Shown in pieces: positions 33,563 through 42,281 of a stretch of 64,000 nt of DNA (positions within the stretch are counted from its first letter, which is position 1; each line of letters starts with the position of its first letter). This stretch comes from Verrucomicrobium sp. GTDB lineage: Bacteria; Verrucomicrobiota; Verrucomicrobiia; Methylacidiphilales; UBA1321. Position numbers and translations under genes: made by a program. The notes beneath the pieces were generated by a model. That model saw only the letters and a program-made list of their open reading frames with translations. It had not been told where the DNA came from and did not search any database. The DNA is taken from assembly GCA_017849585.1 (NCBI GenBank), contig JAFIGT010000003.1, positions 124,001-188,000 on the forward strand. The letters run 5' to 3'.

Positions 33563-34017
33563 GCTGATTGACTTTCCATTTTACGCTTTAGGCCTGCGAG
33601 AGTGAGCGAGGCAATATGATGAATAAAGAAACCGTTCACGAACCATTTGTTTACGAACGAGCCGATGATGGGCCAGTTGAGTTCATGATCGTGAATGATT
33701 TCGACTTTGACTCCACCCTCGGGGAGTTCCTGGAATGTCCACACCACTTTCATTCCGCGGGTGGCATTCAAGAAGGATTTTTGATGATCAAAGAGAAGTT
33801 GCTGGTTTTCGGCATCGATGCGGTAGACGGAGACCCAGCTGGTCTTGATGCCGCTGCGCACGGCGCACATCTTGACGACGCCGCCCCAAGGCATTTGCGA
33901 GAGAAAGGTATTGTAGCGGTAGTGGCTGAGATATTCGGGCCAACGGGGCAGATCCGACGCCACAGTGAAGATGTCAGCCAGCGGGGCGTGGATAATAATG
34001 GTGTTACTTTTAATCAT
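33559..34017 (-). CDS. SRPBCC-fold cyclase/aromatase-like protein
   Basis: The 152-residue protein has the START/SRPBCC helix-grip fold of polyketide cyclases: IIIHAPLADIFTVASDLPRWPEYLSHY near the start, FLNATRGMKVVWTFQELPEGGVKVEI in the middle, and a long C-terminal helix (HHIASLTLAGLKRKME). ATG 34017 is chosen, giving a 4-bp overlap with the methyltransferase; its stop overlaps the ketosynthase start by 4 bp. In aromatic polyketide pathways such proteins shape or cyclise the chain. Lipid binding is an alternative. Confidence 0.8.
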   Translation of the reverse strand: MIKSNTIIIHAPLADIFTVASDLPRWPEYLSHYRYNTFLSQMPWGGVVKMCAVRSGIKTSWVSVYRIDAENQQLLFDHQKSFLNATRGMKVVWTFQELPEGGVKVEIIHDHELNWPIIGSFVNKWFVNGFFIHHIASLTLAGLKRKMESQSA

Positions 34018-34715
34018 ACGGTCTGTTCGCAGACAATGACCTGCCGAAACCAAGGGAGGTTATCGTGCCAAAAACTGCGCCAATCTGCCAGTAATGCCAG
34101 ATTTTTCAGTTCTTTACCAGTAAAAGAACGTCGGACGGAAAGGCGGGCGTCGTGACGGGTCATCGGAGAGCGGAGAATAAACTGGGTCAGCAGCCAGACG
34201 GCGGCATAAGCGATGCGTCCGCGCATCAAATCGATGCAGGCTACGCTGCGGCTGGCGAGGCGGCGGCCTTCGCGCAGGATTTGCGCGGCGTCCTCGTCGC
34301 TGAAGTGGTGCAGCGCGAGCGAACAAAAGACGAGGTCGACGCTTTGATTTTTAAATGGCGAATGGCGCACATCTGCCTGAACGTAAAAGATGCGTTGATC
34401 GGCGGGTGTGGCGGCCTTGGCGATATCGAGGGTCTGGCGCTGGAAATCGACGGCGATGATGGTGCAGGCTTTGCCGTTTTTCTGTGCCCATTTGGCCATG
34501 TTGCGGGGGTGATCCCCATAGCCGGTGCAAAAGTCGACCAAACGAAAAGAGTTTAGGTCCTTGGCTACGCGATCCAGAAGGCGGAGGACCATTTTGGTGC
34601 CGCCGAAATGGCGATTCAGAAGTTCAAGATTTTCAAGATCTTCCCTAAGCTCCGACTGGTCGAGAGAGGGGAGGTCCATGATCTCCGGTACATCTTCCGA
34701 AAACTCGCGTTGCAT
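34014..34715 (-). CDS. Class I SAM-dependent methyltransferase
   Basis: The 233-residue protein has motif I VDFCTGYGDHPRNMAKWAQ, an acidic strand IIAVDF, then QADVRHSPFKNQSVDLVFCSLALHHF, the usual class I methyltransferase series. The N-terminal EIMDLPSL...LELLNRHFGG is like small-molecule methyltransferases found beside polyketide synthases. ATG 34715 is preferred; an in-frame GTG lies at 34751. It is the first gene of a coupled operon whose next gene is the SRPBCC protein. The acceptor is unknown. Confidence 0.8.
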   Translation of the reverse strand: MQREFSEDVPEIMDLPSLDQSELREDLENLELLNRHFGGTKMVLRLLDRVAKDLNSFRLVDFCTGYGDHPRNMAKWAQKNGKACTIIAVDFQRQTLDIAKAATPADQRIFYVQADVRHSPFKNQSVDLVFCSLALHHFSDEDAAQILREGRRLASRSVACIDLMRGRIAYAAVWLLTQFILRSPMTRHDARLSVRRSFTGKELKNLALLADWRSFWHDNLPWFRQVIVCEQTV

Positions 34716-34977
34716 GGCCGTTGAGAATGCCGAAGTTTTAGGGAACGTCACGGTAAAAAACCGGATTTTTGTTGCCGAACCGCTATTCGATCGGAAATCG
34801 AGGGTAAAGGCGATGGGTTATTGAGTGGAATTGGGCGTCAACTCGTGGTCGCTTTCCGGGGCTGTAGCCGGGCTTTTTACGCATCAATGTGGAATTAGAT
34901 TGGCTACTTTGAAAAAAAAACATTTTAAGAGTAACAAATGTATTGGCAGGCGACTTGCTGACCGTTACCACTGTATT

Positions 34978-36060
34978 ATGAGTCATTATCGTGTCGGCAT
35001 TCTAACGAGCGGGGGCGACTGTCCCGGATTGAACGCGGTGCTTTGGGCTGCGGCGACGTCCGCGACGACCCTCGGTTGGGAGATGCTCGGTTTTTGTGAT
35101 GGTTATGAAGGGCTGCTCTGCCCGGTTCGTTACCGGTTGCTCGATCAGCAGAACACGAACGGAATCATGGCGCTCGGGGGAACGATCATTGGCACCACCA
35201 ACAAGGGGCGGTTTGTGGCGAAGGTGGGGGCGGGTGATGTGGCGCGCATTCCGGACGATATTATCAGTGAAACCAAGGAGACCCTGGAAGGGTTGGGCGT
35301 CAGCGCGTTGATTTGTATCGGCGGCGACGGGTCACTTTCCACGGCGCAACAATTGTTCGAGGCCGGAATTCCGGTCGTCGGTGTGCCCAAGACGATTGAT
35401 AACGATCTTTCCGCCACGGCGGTCACTTTCGGATTCAACTCGGCGGTGGCGTGCGTTTCGGACGCGCTGGACCGGTTGCACACGACGGCGGTGAGCCATC
35501 GTCGCGTGATGGTGGTTGAGGTCATGGGACGGCACGCGGGTTGGATCGCTCTTCACGGCGGTCTGGCGGGCGGTGCGAACATGATTCTTCTGCCGGAAGT
35601 TCCGTTCAGCTACGACAAGGTCGTTGATTTCATCAACAAGCATTTCGACAACGGCGCTCGTGCGGCGATCGTCGTGGTGGCCGAAGGCGCTTTCCCCAAG
35701 GATGGTGGCATCGTCTCCAAGGCCTCGGGGCATCCGGGCGAAGTGAAGATGGGTGGCATTGGCAACCAGGTGGCCGACTACATTGGCAAGCATACGCAGC
35801 ATGAAACCCGTTGTGTGGTGTTGGGCCATTTGCAGCGCGGTGGGCCTCCCACGACGCTCGATCGTATCCTCGGGATGCGTTTCGGTGTGGGCGCGATCAA
35901 GCTCATCCAGGAAAAGAAATTCGGTCACATGGTCAGCTACCAGAATTACGAAATCGGTTCCGTACCGATTCCGGATGCGGTGGGGCAGCTCAAGCGTGTG
36001 GAGCCGACCAGCCAGATGCTGGAAGCGGCACGGACGATCGGTATTTCGTTCGGCGATTGA
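34978..36060 (+). CDS. pfkA: 6-phosphofructokinase
   Basis: The 360-residue protein phosphorylates fructose 6-phosphate in glycolysis. GILTSGGDCPGLNAVL at about 7-22 and GGDGS at 115-119 form the nucleotide site, PKTIDND at 137-143 holds the catalytic Asp, and GRHAGWIALHGGL and GHLQRGG bind the sugar phosphate. Gly at GGDGS with Lys at PKTIDND is the pattern of ATP-using group III enzymes; a PPi enzyme would usually have GGDDS. ATG 34978 gives the normal N-terminus; the frame extends upstream only through unconserved sequence. Confidence 0.93.
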   Translation: MSHYRVGILTSGGDCPGLNAVLWAAATSATTLGWEMLGFCDGYEGLLCPVRYRLLDQQNTNGIMALGGTIIGTTNKGRFVAKVGAGDVARIPDDIISETKETLEGLGVSALICIGGDGSLSTAQQLFEAGIPVVGVPKTIDNDLSATAVTFGFNSAVACVSDALDRLHTTAVSHRRVMVVEVMGRHAGWIALHGGLAGGANMILLPEVPFSYDKVVDFINKHFDNGARAAIVVVAEGAFPKDGGIVSKASGHPGEVKMGGIGNQVADYIGKHTQHETRCVVLGHLQRGGPPTTLDRILGMRFGVGAIKLIQEKKFGHMVSYQNYEIGSVPIPDAVGQLKRVEPTSQMLEAARTIGISFGD

Positions 36061-36084
36061 TTCCTGACGACATTGTCTTACCAC

Positions 36085-36114
36085 AAAAAGGCCCGGCGCT
36101 TGCCGGGCCTTTTT
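36085..36114 (+). terminator. Terminator after pfkA
   Basis: Five A, GGCCCGGC, loop GCTT, then GCCGGGCC and five T make a perfect 13-bp stem 24 bp past the pfkA stop. It could work in both directions. Confidence 0.93.
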
Positions 36115-36167
36115 ATTTTCAGGACGCCTGAATCCATCTCGTGACTTCAGCTGGCCAGCGATTGTCC

Positions 36168-36779
36168 CTACGTCAGCTTCGACCAGATCGTCGGATAGAG
36201 TTTCTTTGCGCAATCCGGGCAAATGCCGTGGGTGAAATCGATATCAAGGTGCGTCTCGAAATAGTCCTCCACGTTCTGCCAATACTCCTTGTCATCCCGA
36301 ATCTTTTTGCAGTTTGCGCACATCGGCAGCAATTCCCGCAGGCGACTGAGTTCTTGGATATCCTCGAGGATGACGACTACGAGCTGGCGTCCGAGATAAT
36401 TCAGGGGCGAGGTGGTGACCAGAAAAAGAGCCTCGGCCACGTTATCGCCGACCTTGAGCTCCATCTTCAATTTTTGTCGTGTTTGCTTCTGCCCGGATAG
36501 CGATTCGTTCACTGACTTGCGGATTACGCAGCCGGAGCAGGCCGGGCCGCGTCCACAGCCTTCCTCGACATCCTTCGCATGCAGGCAATGCAACACTTCG
36601 CCCGCGCGATGGCTGATGACCATGGCGCGGTCGCGGGAAAGCATTTTCGCAGCGGCGGCATTGTAATCCACAATCCGCACATCCTCTTCCACGACAAAAA
36701 CAGGAGAGGGGATAGCATCCAGGATGCCACGATAAAAGCCGTCCATCCGTTTCGCTTCGTCGCTCTCATCCCGGCTCAT
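36168..36779 (-). CDS. PAS-domain protein with Cys-rich insert and C-terminal zinc-like motif
   Basis: This 203-residue soluble sensor has a PAS core (MDGFYRGILDAIPSPVFVVEED... to VVILEDI) interrupted by HCLHAKDVEEGCGRGPACSGC, a Cys cluster that may bind metal. The C-terminal tail (MCANCKKIRDDKEYW...HGICPDCAKKLYP) has two CxxC-type pairs and is typical of PAS proteins attached to signalling modules. It lacks any kinase or output domain, so it must act through a partner. It is the last gene of the recG operon, 25 bp after the pseudo-receiver/FGE gene. Confidence 0.75.
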   Translation of the reverse strand: MSRDESDEAKRMDGFYRGILDAIPSPVFVVEEDVRIVDYNAAAAKMLSRDRAMVISHRAGEVLHCLHAKDVEEGCGRGPACSGCVIRKSVNESLSGQKQTRQKLKMELKVGDNVAEALFLVTTSPLNYLGRQLVVVILEDIQELSRLRELLPMCANCKKIRDDKEYWQNVEDYFETHLDIDFTHGICPDCAKKLYPTIWSKLT

Positions 36780-36804
36780 CGAGTCCCTTTCGCCCTCATC
36801 GCTT

Positions 36805-38739
36805 TTATTTTTCCAGTGGAGGTTTGTCGCTGACGCAACGAAAGCCGATCCAGGGTGAGCGCGATTCCGGTAACTGATTCTTGATGCGTCGGCTCAGCTC
36901 GAGATCTTCGGGTTTGCTGATCAGGTAATTACCACCACGCACAATGGCCGCGTCTTCCACTCCGTAAAGCGCCTTCGGCTCGATGGTGTCAGTCCATTCA
37001 CTGACGTTGCCCGCCATGTCGCGAACTCCATACGGACTCAGGTCGCCGGTAAGGGCATCCACGGGCGATACCCCATAGTAGCCGTCATTTTTTCCGCTAT
37101 CCGCGGGACGCTTCGGCACCATGTCGGAGCCTGTGTTGGCTTTCTTTGGATCGAAACCGTTTCCCCAGGGGTAGATGTTGCCCTTGGAACCGCGTCCCGC
37201 CTTTTCCCATTCCTGTTCGGTGGGCAACCGCTTGCCCGCCCATTTCGCATAAGCCTGGGCATCGTACCAGTCGACGTTGAAGACAGGGGAATCGAGCGTG
37301 ATCTTCTGCCCGTTATAGGCCACGCCTTGACGAATGCTTTCGATGATTGTCTCCCAATCCTTGGGCGTATGATCCTTGTTCTTGCTCTTTTGCGAGCGAT
37401 GGTCAAATGCTTCGGAGCTTCCGGCTTTTTCAATGGCGCGGAGGAAGCGGAGGTATTGGCCGATGGTCACCTCATACTCGTCGATATAGTAGCTGCCGGT
37501 CTTGCCTTCTCCCTCTTGGTAGACAAAGGAGCCTGCCGGAATGTGGAGCATCTTCTTGAAATCTTTCGACGGCGCTTCGTACAGGAAGGAAAATGCCATC
37601 CACGCAAAGAACGCCAGCACCAGCAGGATGAAGCCGCCTATACTGAGGAACATTGCCGTGCGCTTGCGTTTTTTTTCTACCTCGATGGCCTGCTTGGCGA
37701 TCTTGGTCTCCTTGCTGACGACTACTTCACGTTTCGGTGCGAGTTCCGTATCCAGAATTTGCGCCTGTCGTCCGACGTCGGAAAGGACCACATCAGGCTG
37801 CTTCATCAACGCCAAAAGATCGATAAGCCGTTGCGGCAAGCCACCAGATGGAGGCAGGATTCGCTCCAGGCTTTCCGCCAAATGATTGAGTGTGGCCGTC
37901 GGGCTGGGCAGTTCCGATAGCCGGGGATCGACGCAATTGAGGAGTTTGATCACGCCGTTGTCTGCGATGGTGATGTCCTCCGCGGTCACCTCGCTGTGGT
38001 GGTACTGGTGGGACTCCCAGAATGCCAGCACCGTTGTGACTGTATGGATGAGCCGCGCTGCCAGTCGGGGGTCCACATGCTGGCCCACGTCGAGATAACT
38101 TTGCAAGGTGCGCGCCTGCCAGAATTCGCGGGCAAAGAAATAGCGGCCCTTGTGCTCGCCCGCCACGAACACGGCGGTGACATTCGGGTGGCCCGCGCGG
38201 GCCATGGAGGCCGCCAGTTCCTGAAACGCCGTAATTTCCTCCGCGCTTGCGCCCGCACGCAAGACGCTGACGAAGACCTTGCGTTTGACGCCCTGATCGA
38301 AGGCTTCGTAGCAATCGCCCCAACGGTCGCGGCCGACGTACTTGCCTACCTTGTAGGGTGGCCAGACCTGACCCTCAACCGCGCCGAGCGCATCGACTAC
38401 CATGGCCGAAAGCGTCTGCATGTCGAGGGGCGGTGTGAACTGCGCCACGCCCTCCAGGTAGGGCTGATACTCCCTGAGATCGTAACTGGTCACCACAATG
38501 ACCGGGCAGTGTGGGAGGCGTTGGCGGAAATTATAGAGCATTGTCAGGCCGTCCACTCCCTCGAGGTAAACCTCGGTGATCAGCAGATCGACCGAGTCGG
38601 TGTTTGCATGAGCCATCTCGGCATCGGGACCGCTCGACACCGCGATCACCTGCATATCCGCGGCGACGTCGGCCAAGATTCCACTCAGCGTTGCAAACAG
38701 CTCCGGATTGGGCTGCACCAATAAAACAGTCTTAGCCAT
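36805..38739 (-). CDS. Degenerate receiver + degenerate kinase + membrane helix + FGE-like domain fusion
   Basis: The 644-residue chain has four parts. Residues 1-120 look like a response-regulator receiver, but the phosphorylated Asp is Glu (E56 in LLITEVYLEGVDG) and the acidic pair near the start is missing. Residues 127-330 follow a protein-kinase layout, but the HRD loop reads HHSEVTAEDI (247-256), DFG reads LNC, and the VAIK Lys is absent. One membrane helix spans about 363-387. Residues 400-640 are a SUMF1/formylglycine-generating-enzyme domain (EYEVTIGQY, KRLPTEQEWEKAGRG, DMAGNVSEW, IGFRCV), with a single C-terminal Cys rather than the catalytic pair. Three probably inactive modules suggest a signalling scaffold. 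Confidence 0.75.
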   Translation of the reverse strand: MAKTVLLVQPNPELFATLSGILADVAADMQVIAVSSGPDAEMAHANTDSVDLLITEVYLEGVDGLTMLYNFRQRLPHCPVIVVTSYDLREYQPYLEGVAQFTPPLDMQTLSAMVVDALGAVEGQVWPPYKVGKYVGRDRWGDCYEAFDQGVKRKVFVSVLRAGASAEEITAFQELAASMARAGHPNVTAVFVAGEHKGRYFFAREFWQARTLQSYLDVGQHVDPRLAARLIHTVTTVLAFWESHQYHHSEVTAEDITIADNGVIKLLNCVDPRLSELPSPTATLNHLAESLERILPPSGGLPQRLIDLLALMKQPDVVLSDVGRQAQILDTELAPKREVVVSKETKIAKQAIEVEKKRKRTAMFLSIGGFILLVLAFFAWMAFSFLYEAPSKDFKKMLHIPAGSFVYQEGEGKTGSYYIDEYEVTIGQYLRFLRAIEKAGSSEAFDHRSQKSKNKDHTPKDWETIIESIRQGVAYNGQKITLDSPVFNVDWYDAQAYAKWAGKRLPTEQEWEKAGRGSKGNIYPWGNGFDPKKANTGSDMVPKRPADSGKNDGYYGVSPVDALTGDLSPYGVRDMAGNVSEWTDTIEPKALYGVEDAAIVRGGNYLISKPEDLELSRRIKNQLPESRSPWIGFRCVSDKPPLEK

Positions 38740-38759
38740 GCTCTGGTTATCGTAAAAAG

Positions 38760-39959
38760 TTAGTTTGCCGCAGGAAAGAACTTCAACAGGTTGTCTGGCT
38801 CGGCCCGTTCATCCTGCAATTTTCCATCATAGTAAATCCGCAACATATAGCCGTAGTACTTCTGATTGTAGATCCGTGCCTGGTCCGGCGAAAGCAGATA
38901 CGTTGCCATGAGTGTCTCACGCTGGCCGTTGGCCCAGGTCTGGCGCGAACCGAGGAAATTGACCTTCAACTGTGCGCGGCTTGGCACGATGGCTCCGCTT
39001 GCCTGCAGGTCGTAGAAGTACAGTTTGATGTCCACCTTGCCCGGCTGAATTCCACCGGGGATGATTCCCGCTCCCAACACCACGCGCATGGTGAACTCGT
39101 TGTTCGAGCCATTGCTCGCCGTATTGGTCTTTTCGATGCGGTCCACAAAAAGCGCCCGGGTGGCCGTCACGGGTGCCGCCGGGGTCGTCGGAGCCGATAC
39201 CGTCGCAGCCGGTGGCGCATTATTGGCGCTGGTGTTGGTCGAACGGGAATCGATCAGCACCAGTTGTTCGCGAGCCAGATTGTAGTTGCTGCCCGCCGCG
39301 GAACCCAGATCGACCACGCGCTGCCAATAGGTACGCGCCTTGTCCGGTTCTTTTTCCAAAGTCATCAATCTGGCCAGATTCACCAGCGTCGTCGAATCGC
39401 GCGAGTCGAGCGCCTCGGCCTTGAACAAGGCCAAAGCCGCCAGGCGCAAATCACCCTGCGTCTGGAACCGCTCGGCCTCCTCGTTCAAGGCTTTCACCCT
39501 CTGGGCCGGATCTTCCGACGCCGCCACGGCCAGACGTCCCGGCGTCGGTACGGGGGTAATGCGAGCGGGGGCCGTCGGAACGGGTGCTGGCGGAGTCACG
39601 GTCTGTACGGGTGCGGAAGCGGATGGTGTGGGAGCGACCACCGGCGCAGGTGCCGGACGGGTGGGAGTCTGCGCGACTTGGGCTTGGTTGGGCAATGGCG
39701 GCGCGCTGGTATCGATCGTGACGACCCGTCGAAAGTAAAAAACCAGAAAAATAGCAGCCACCTGCACCAGCAGTACAAGGCCTGCCAGATACAGCGCGAT
39801 CGAATAAGTCTTTGGCCGTAAACGCTTGGCCAAGAGGGTTGCCTCCATCCCTTCAGTGTTACTGCCAATGGGCGGGAGTGTCAATGAAGGGGTGTTCAAG
39901 AGTTGCCCCAGTGCGCTGGGAGCCGAGCGATCGGGATCCTGCTCCGCTCGGTCCGCCAT
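38760..39959 (-). CDS. Membrane-anchored TPR-like protein of unknown function
   Basis: A 399-residue protein has one membrane helix (about 52-77), a long Pro/Ala/Thr-rich linker, and TPR-like helices (EEAERFQTQGDLRLAALALFK, then LMTLEKEPDKARTYWQRV). The C-terminal beta-rich domain of about 130 residues contains FTMRVVLGAGIIPGG and VDIKLYFYDLQASG. I do not recognise the last domain. It starts 8 bp after recG (ATG 39959, following a GTG) and ends 20 bp before the fused pseudo-receiver gene. A shared role with that protein is inferred from the tight spacing. Confidence 0.6.
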   Translation of the reverse strand: MADRAEQDPDRSAPSALGQLLNTPSLTLPPIGSNTEGMEATLLAKRLRPKTYSIALYLAGLVLLVQVAAIFLVFYFRRVVTIDTSAPPLPNQAQVAQTPTRPAPAPVVAPTPSASAPVQTVTPPAPVPTAPARITPVPTPGRLAVAASEDPAQRVKALNEEAERFQTQGDLRLAALALFKAEALDSRDSTTLVNLARLMTLEKEPDKARTYWQRVVDLGSAAGSNYNLAREQLVLIDSRSTNTSANNAPPAATVSAPTTPAAPVTATRALFVDRIEKTNTASNGSNNEFTMRVVLGAGIIPGGIQPGKVDIKLYFYDLQASGAIVPSRAQLKVNFLGSRQTWANGQRETLMATYLLSPDQARIYNQKYYGYMLRIYYDGKLQDERAEPDNLLKFFPAAN

Positions 39960-39967
39960 CACGCTGG

Positions 39968-42067
39968 CTAACCGACGGTGGCGAGGGAATTGAACTTGGC
40001 GAATTGCTTGAGCTGCGTGGCGAGGCGGGGGAATTTTTCCAGCGCCTTCGGCTGCTTCAGGAACAGATCCGCATCGCCGCGCGCGCGTTGGAGCAGATCG
40101 AAGTCTTCCACCAGATTGCCGAGTCGCAGCGGCGGCAGACCGCTCTGTTCGATGCCGAGGAGATTGCCCGGGCCGCGAATGCGGAGATCTTCTTCCGCGA
40201 TTTTGAAACCGTCGCTGGTCGCTTCCATGATCTGCAAGCGCTGCCAGCTTTCCTTGCTCTTCGGTTCGCCGACCAGCACGCAGTACGATTTCTCGCTGCC
40301 GCGACCGATGCGGCCCCGGAGCTGGTGCAACTGGGCGAGGCCGAAGCGTTCGGCATTTTCGATGACCATGATCGTGGCGTTCGGGACGTCGACGCCCACC
40401 TCGATGACGGAGGTGCTGACGAGAATGCTCACCTTGCCCGTGCGGAAGTCCGTCATCACGGCATCCTTCGCCTCGGGTTTCATCCGGCCATGGAGCAGGC
40501 CGACGCTAATGTGCGGAAAGAGTGTCTTGATAGCCTCGTACTCGGTCTGCACCGCCTTGGCTTCGACTTTTTCCGATTCCTCCACAAGTGAATAGACCAC
40601 GTAGGCCTGACGTCCGAGCGCGACTTGTTCACCGATGAATTTCCACACCTTGTCCAACTCCTTCGTTGAGCGGCAGGCGGTGATGATCTTCTGTCGGCCG
40701 GGCGGGAGTTCGTCCAGCACCGAGACATCGAGATCGCCGTAAACGGTCATCCCGAGCGTGCGCGGAATCGGGGTGGCGGTCATCACAAGGATGTCCGGAT
40801 GCGACCCCTTCCGGGCGAGCGCGAGCCGCTGGAGCACGCCGAACTTATGCTGCTCGTCGATCACGACCAGACCGAGTTGATCCGCTGCGTAGGAGTCGTA
40901 AATGAGCGCGTGCGTACCGACGACGATGGAGCCAATCGGCGGCGCACCCGCTTCCATCGGCAAACTGCCGAGAGCAAGTTCTGCCGTGCCGTCCCCGTCG
41001 TCAAAGCCGGATTGTTTGCTGCCGGTCAGCAGCGCCACGCGAATGCCGAGCGGCGCGAGCCAGCGGCGCAAGTTGAGGCAATGTTGCTCCGCGAGAATTT
41101 CCGTCGGGGCCATGAGCGCGGCTTGCTTGCCCTGACCGACAGCCAACAGTATCGCATAGACCGCCACAATGGTTTTTCCCGCGCCCACGTCGCCCTGCAA
41201 CAGGCGATTCATCGGAACGGGAATCTCGAGGTCGCGGCGAATCTCGTCCATCACGCGTCGTTGCGCACCTGTGGGCGAGAAAGAGAGTTGCTTCAGAAAA
41301 GCAAGGGCGAGGCGGTCGTGCTCGGTCTCGCGTTTTTTCACCGCCTGCTTCTGGCTCTGGCGACGTTGCGCGAGGACGCATTGCAGCAGGAAGAATTCGT
41401 CGTAGGCGAGTCGCTCGCGAGCTTTGTGTTGCGCTTCCCATGAGATGGGGAAGTGCGCTGCGGGAAACGCTTCGCTCAGCGTGACGAGATCTTTTGGCGC
41501 GGGGTAGTACTCCGGAAATTCAAATTGGCCGGAGCCGATGAACTCGTACATGATCCGCCGCAGTACGCGCTGGGAGAGTCCCTCGGTGAGGGGATAGATC
41601 GGCGTGATCCGGTTCAGGTGAATGAGCGTTTCGTCGTCCTCTTCCAATACTTCGAACTCGGGATGAACCATGGTCCAGCCCTTTTTGCCCGCGACGAGTT
41701 TGCCATAGACGACGAGTTCCTTGCCGACGGTGAGCATCTTCGGCAGGTAATAGACGTTGAACCAGCGGCAGCAGAGAATGTCCTTCGCGGACGTGACGGT
41801 GGGTGGTGTGAGCGTGATCTCGAATACGAGCCGGCCGCCGCGCCAACGGGTGGCCTTCGCATTTTGAATCTTGCCGCGCCAGCAAATCGTTTCGCCCGCT
41901 TCGGCTTGGGAGAGTTCGCGGAACTGGCGGCGGTCCTCGTAGCGGCGGGGGAGATGGTAGAGTAGATCGAGGACCGTGCGGAGTTCTAATTTAGCGAGCA
42001 GAGCACCGCGTTGCACGCCCACGCCGGGCACGCTTGCAATTTCAGACTCGGGATCGATCAACGCCAT
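39968..42067 (-). CDS. recG: ATP-dependent DNA helicase RecG
   Basis: RecG remodels branched DNA such as stalled replication forks. The 699-residue protein is full length. The N-terminal wedge/OB domain contains LLYHLPRRYEDRR and WRGKIQNAKA; the helicase core has Walker A LLQGDVGAGKTIVAVYA, DEQHKFGVLQR, TATPIPRTL and the C-terminal RGRIGRGSEKSYC. ATG 42067 was chosen, with AGGA just upstream; TTG 42082 is an alternative. It heads a run of four genes on the minus strand. Confidence 0.95.
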   Translation of the reverse strand: MALIDPESEIASVPGVGVQRGALLAKLELRTVLDLLYHLPRRYEDRRQFRELSQAEAGETICWRGKIQNAKATRWRGGRLVFEITLTPPTVTSAKDILCCRWFNVYYLPKMLTVGKELVVYGKLVAGKKGWTMVHPEFEVLEEDDETLIHLNRITPIYPLTEGLSQRVLRRIMYEFIGSGQFEFPEYYPAPKDLVTLSEAFPAAHFPISWEAQHKARERLAYDEFFLLQCVLAQRRQSQKQAVKKRETEHDRLALAFLKQLSFSPTGAQRRVMDEIRRDLEIPVPMNRLLQGDVGAGKTIVAVYAILLAVGQGKQAALMAPTEILAEQHCLNLRRWLAPLGIRVALLTGSKQSGFDDGDGTAELALGSLPMEAGAPPIGSIVVGTHALIYDSYAADQLGLVVIDEQHKFGVLQRLALARKGSHPDILVMTATPIPRTLGMTVYGDLDVSVLDELPPGRQKIITACRSTKELDKVWKFIGEQVALGRQAYVVYSLVEESEKVEAKAVQTEYEAIKTLFPHISVGLLHGRMKPEAKDAVMTDFRTGKVSILVSTSVIEVGVDVPNATIMVIENAERFGLAQLHQLRGRIGRGSEKSYCVLVGEPKSKESWQRLQIMEATSDGFKIAEEDLRIRGPGNLLGIEQSGLPPLRLGNLVEDFDLLQRARGDADLFLKQPKALEKFPRLATQLKQFAKFNSLATVG

Positions 42068-42190
42068 CTTCCTGACTAGCAAAACACAGGCGGAACGGCT
42101 GCGCCACTAAAAGTTGGCAGCGTGACGCTGCAACCAGTAACGCTGACGCCCGATCTGGAGATATAGAGCACAATTAGATGCTCAAAGACC

Positions 42191-42221
42191 ACACACCCCG
42201 GCGCGGAGCGCCGGGGTGTGT
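42191..42221 (-). terminator. GC-rich hairpin after the serpin gene
   Basis: ACACACCCCGGCGC and its complement form a perfect 14-bp stem with loop GGA, 61 bp past the serpin stop and before recG. It lacks a T-run, so termination efficiency is uncertain. Confidence 0.55.
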
Positions 42222-42281
42222 CATTCTTCATAAGAGTCCACGCAATTGCGGGCTCCACATTGCTCCCGATTCCCTTGGGCC

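Noticed and set aside
31167-33571. Two long plus-strand frames of more than 370 codons each
   Set aside because: They lie antisense to the FAD enzyme and ketosynthase genes, both of which carry complete catalytic motifs on the minus strand.
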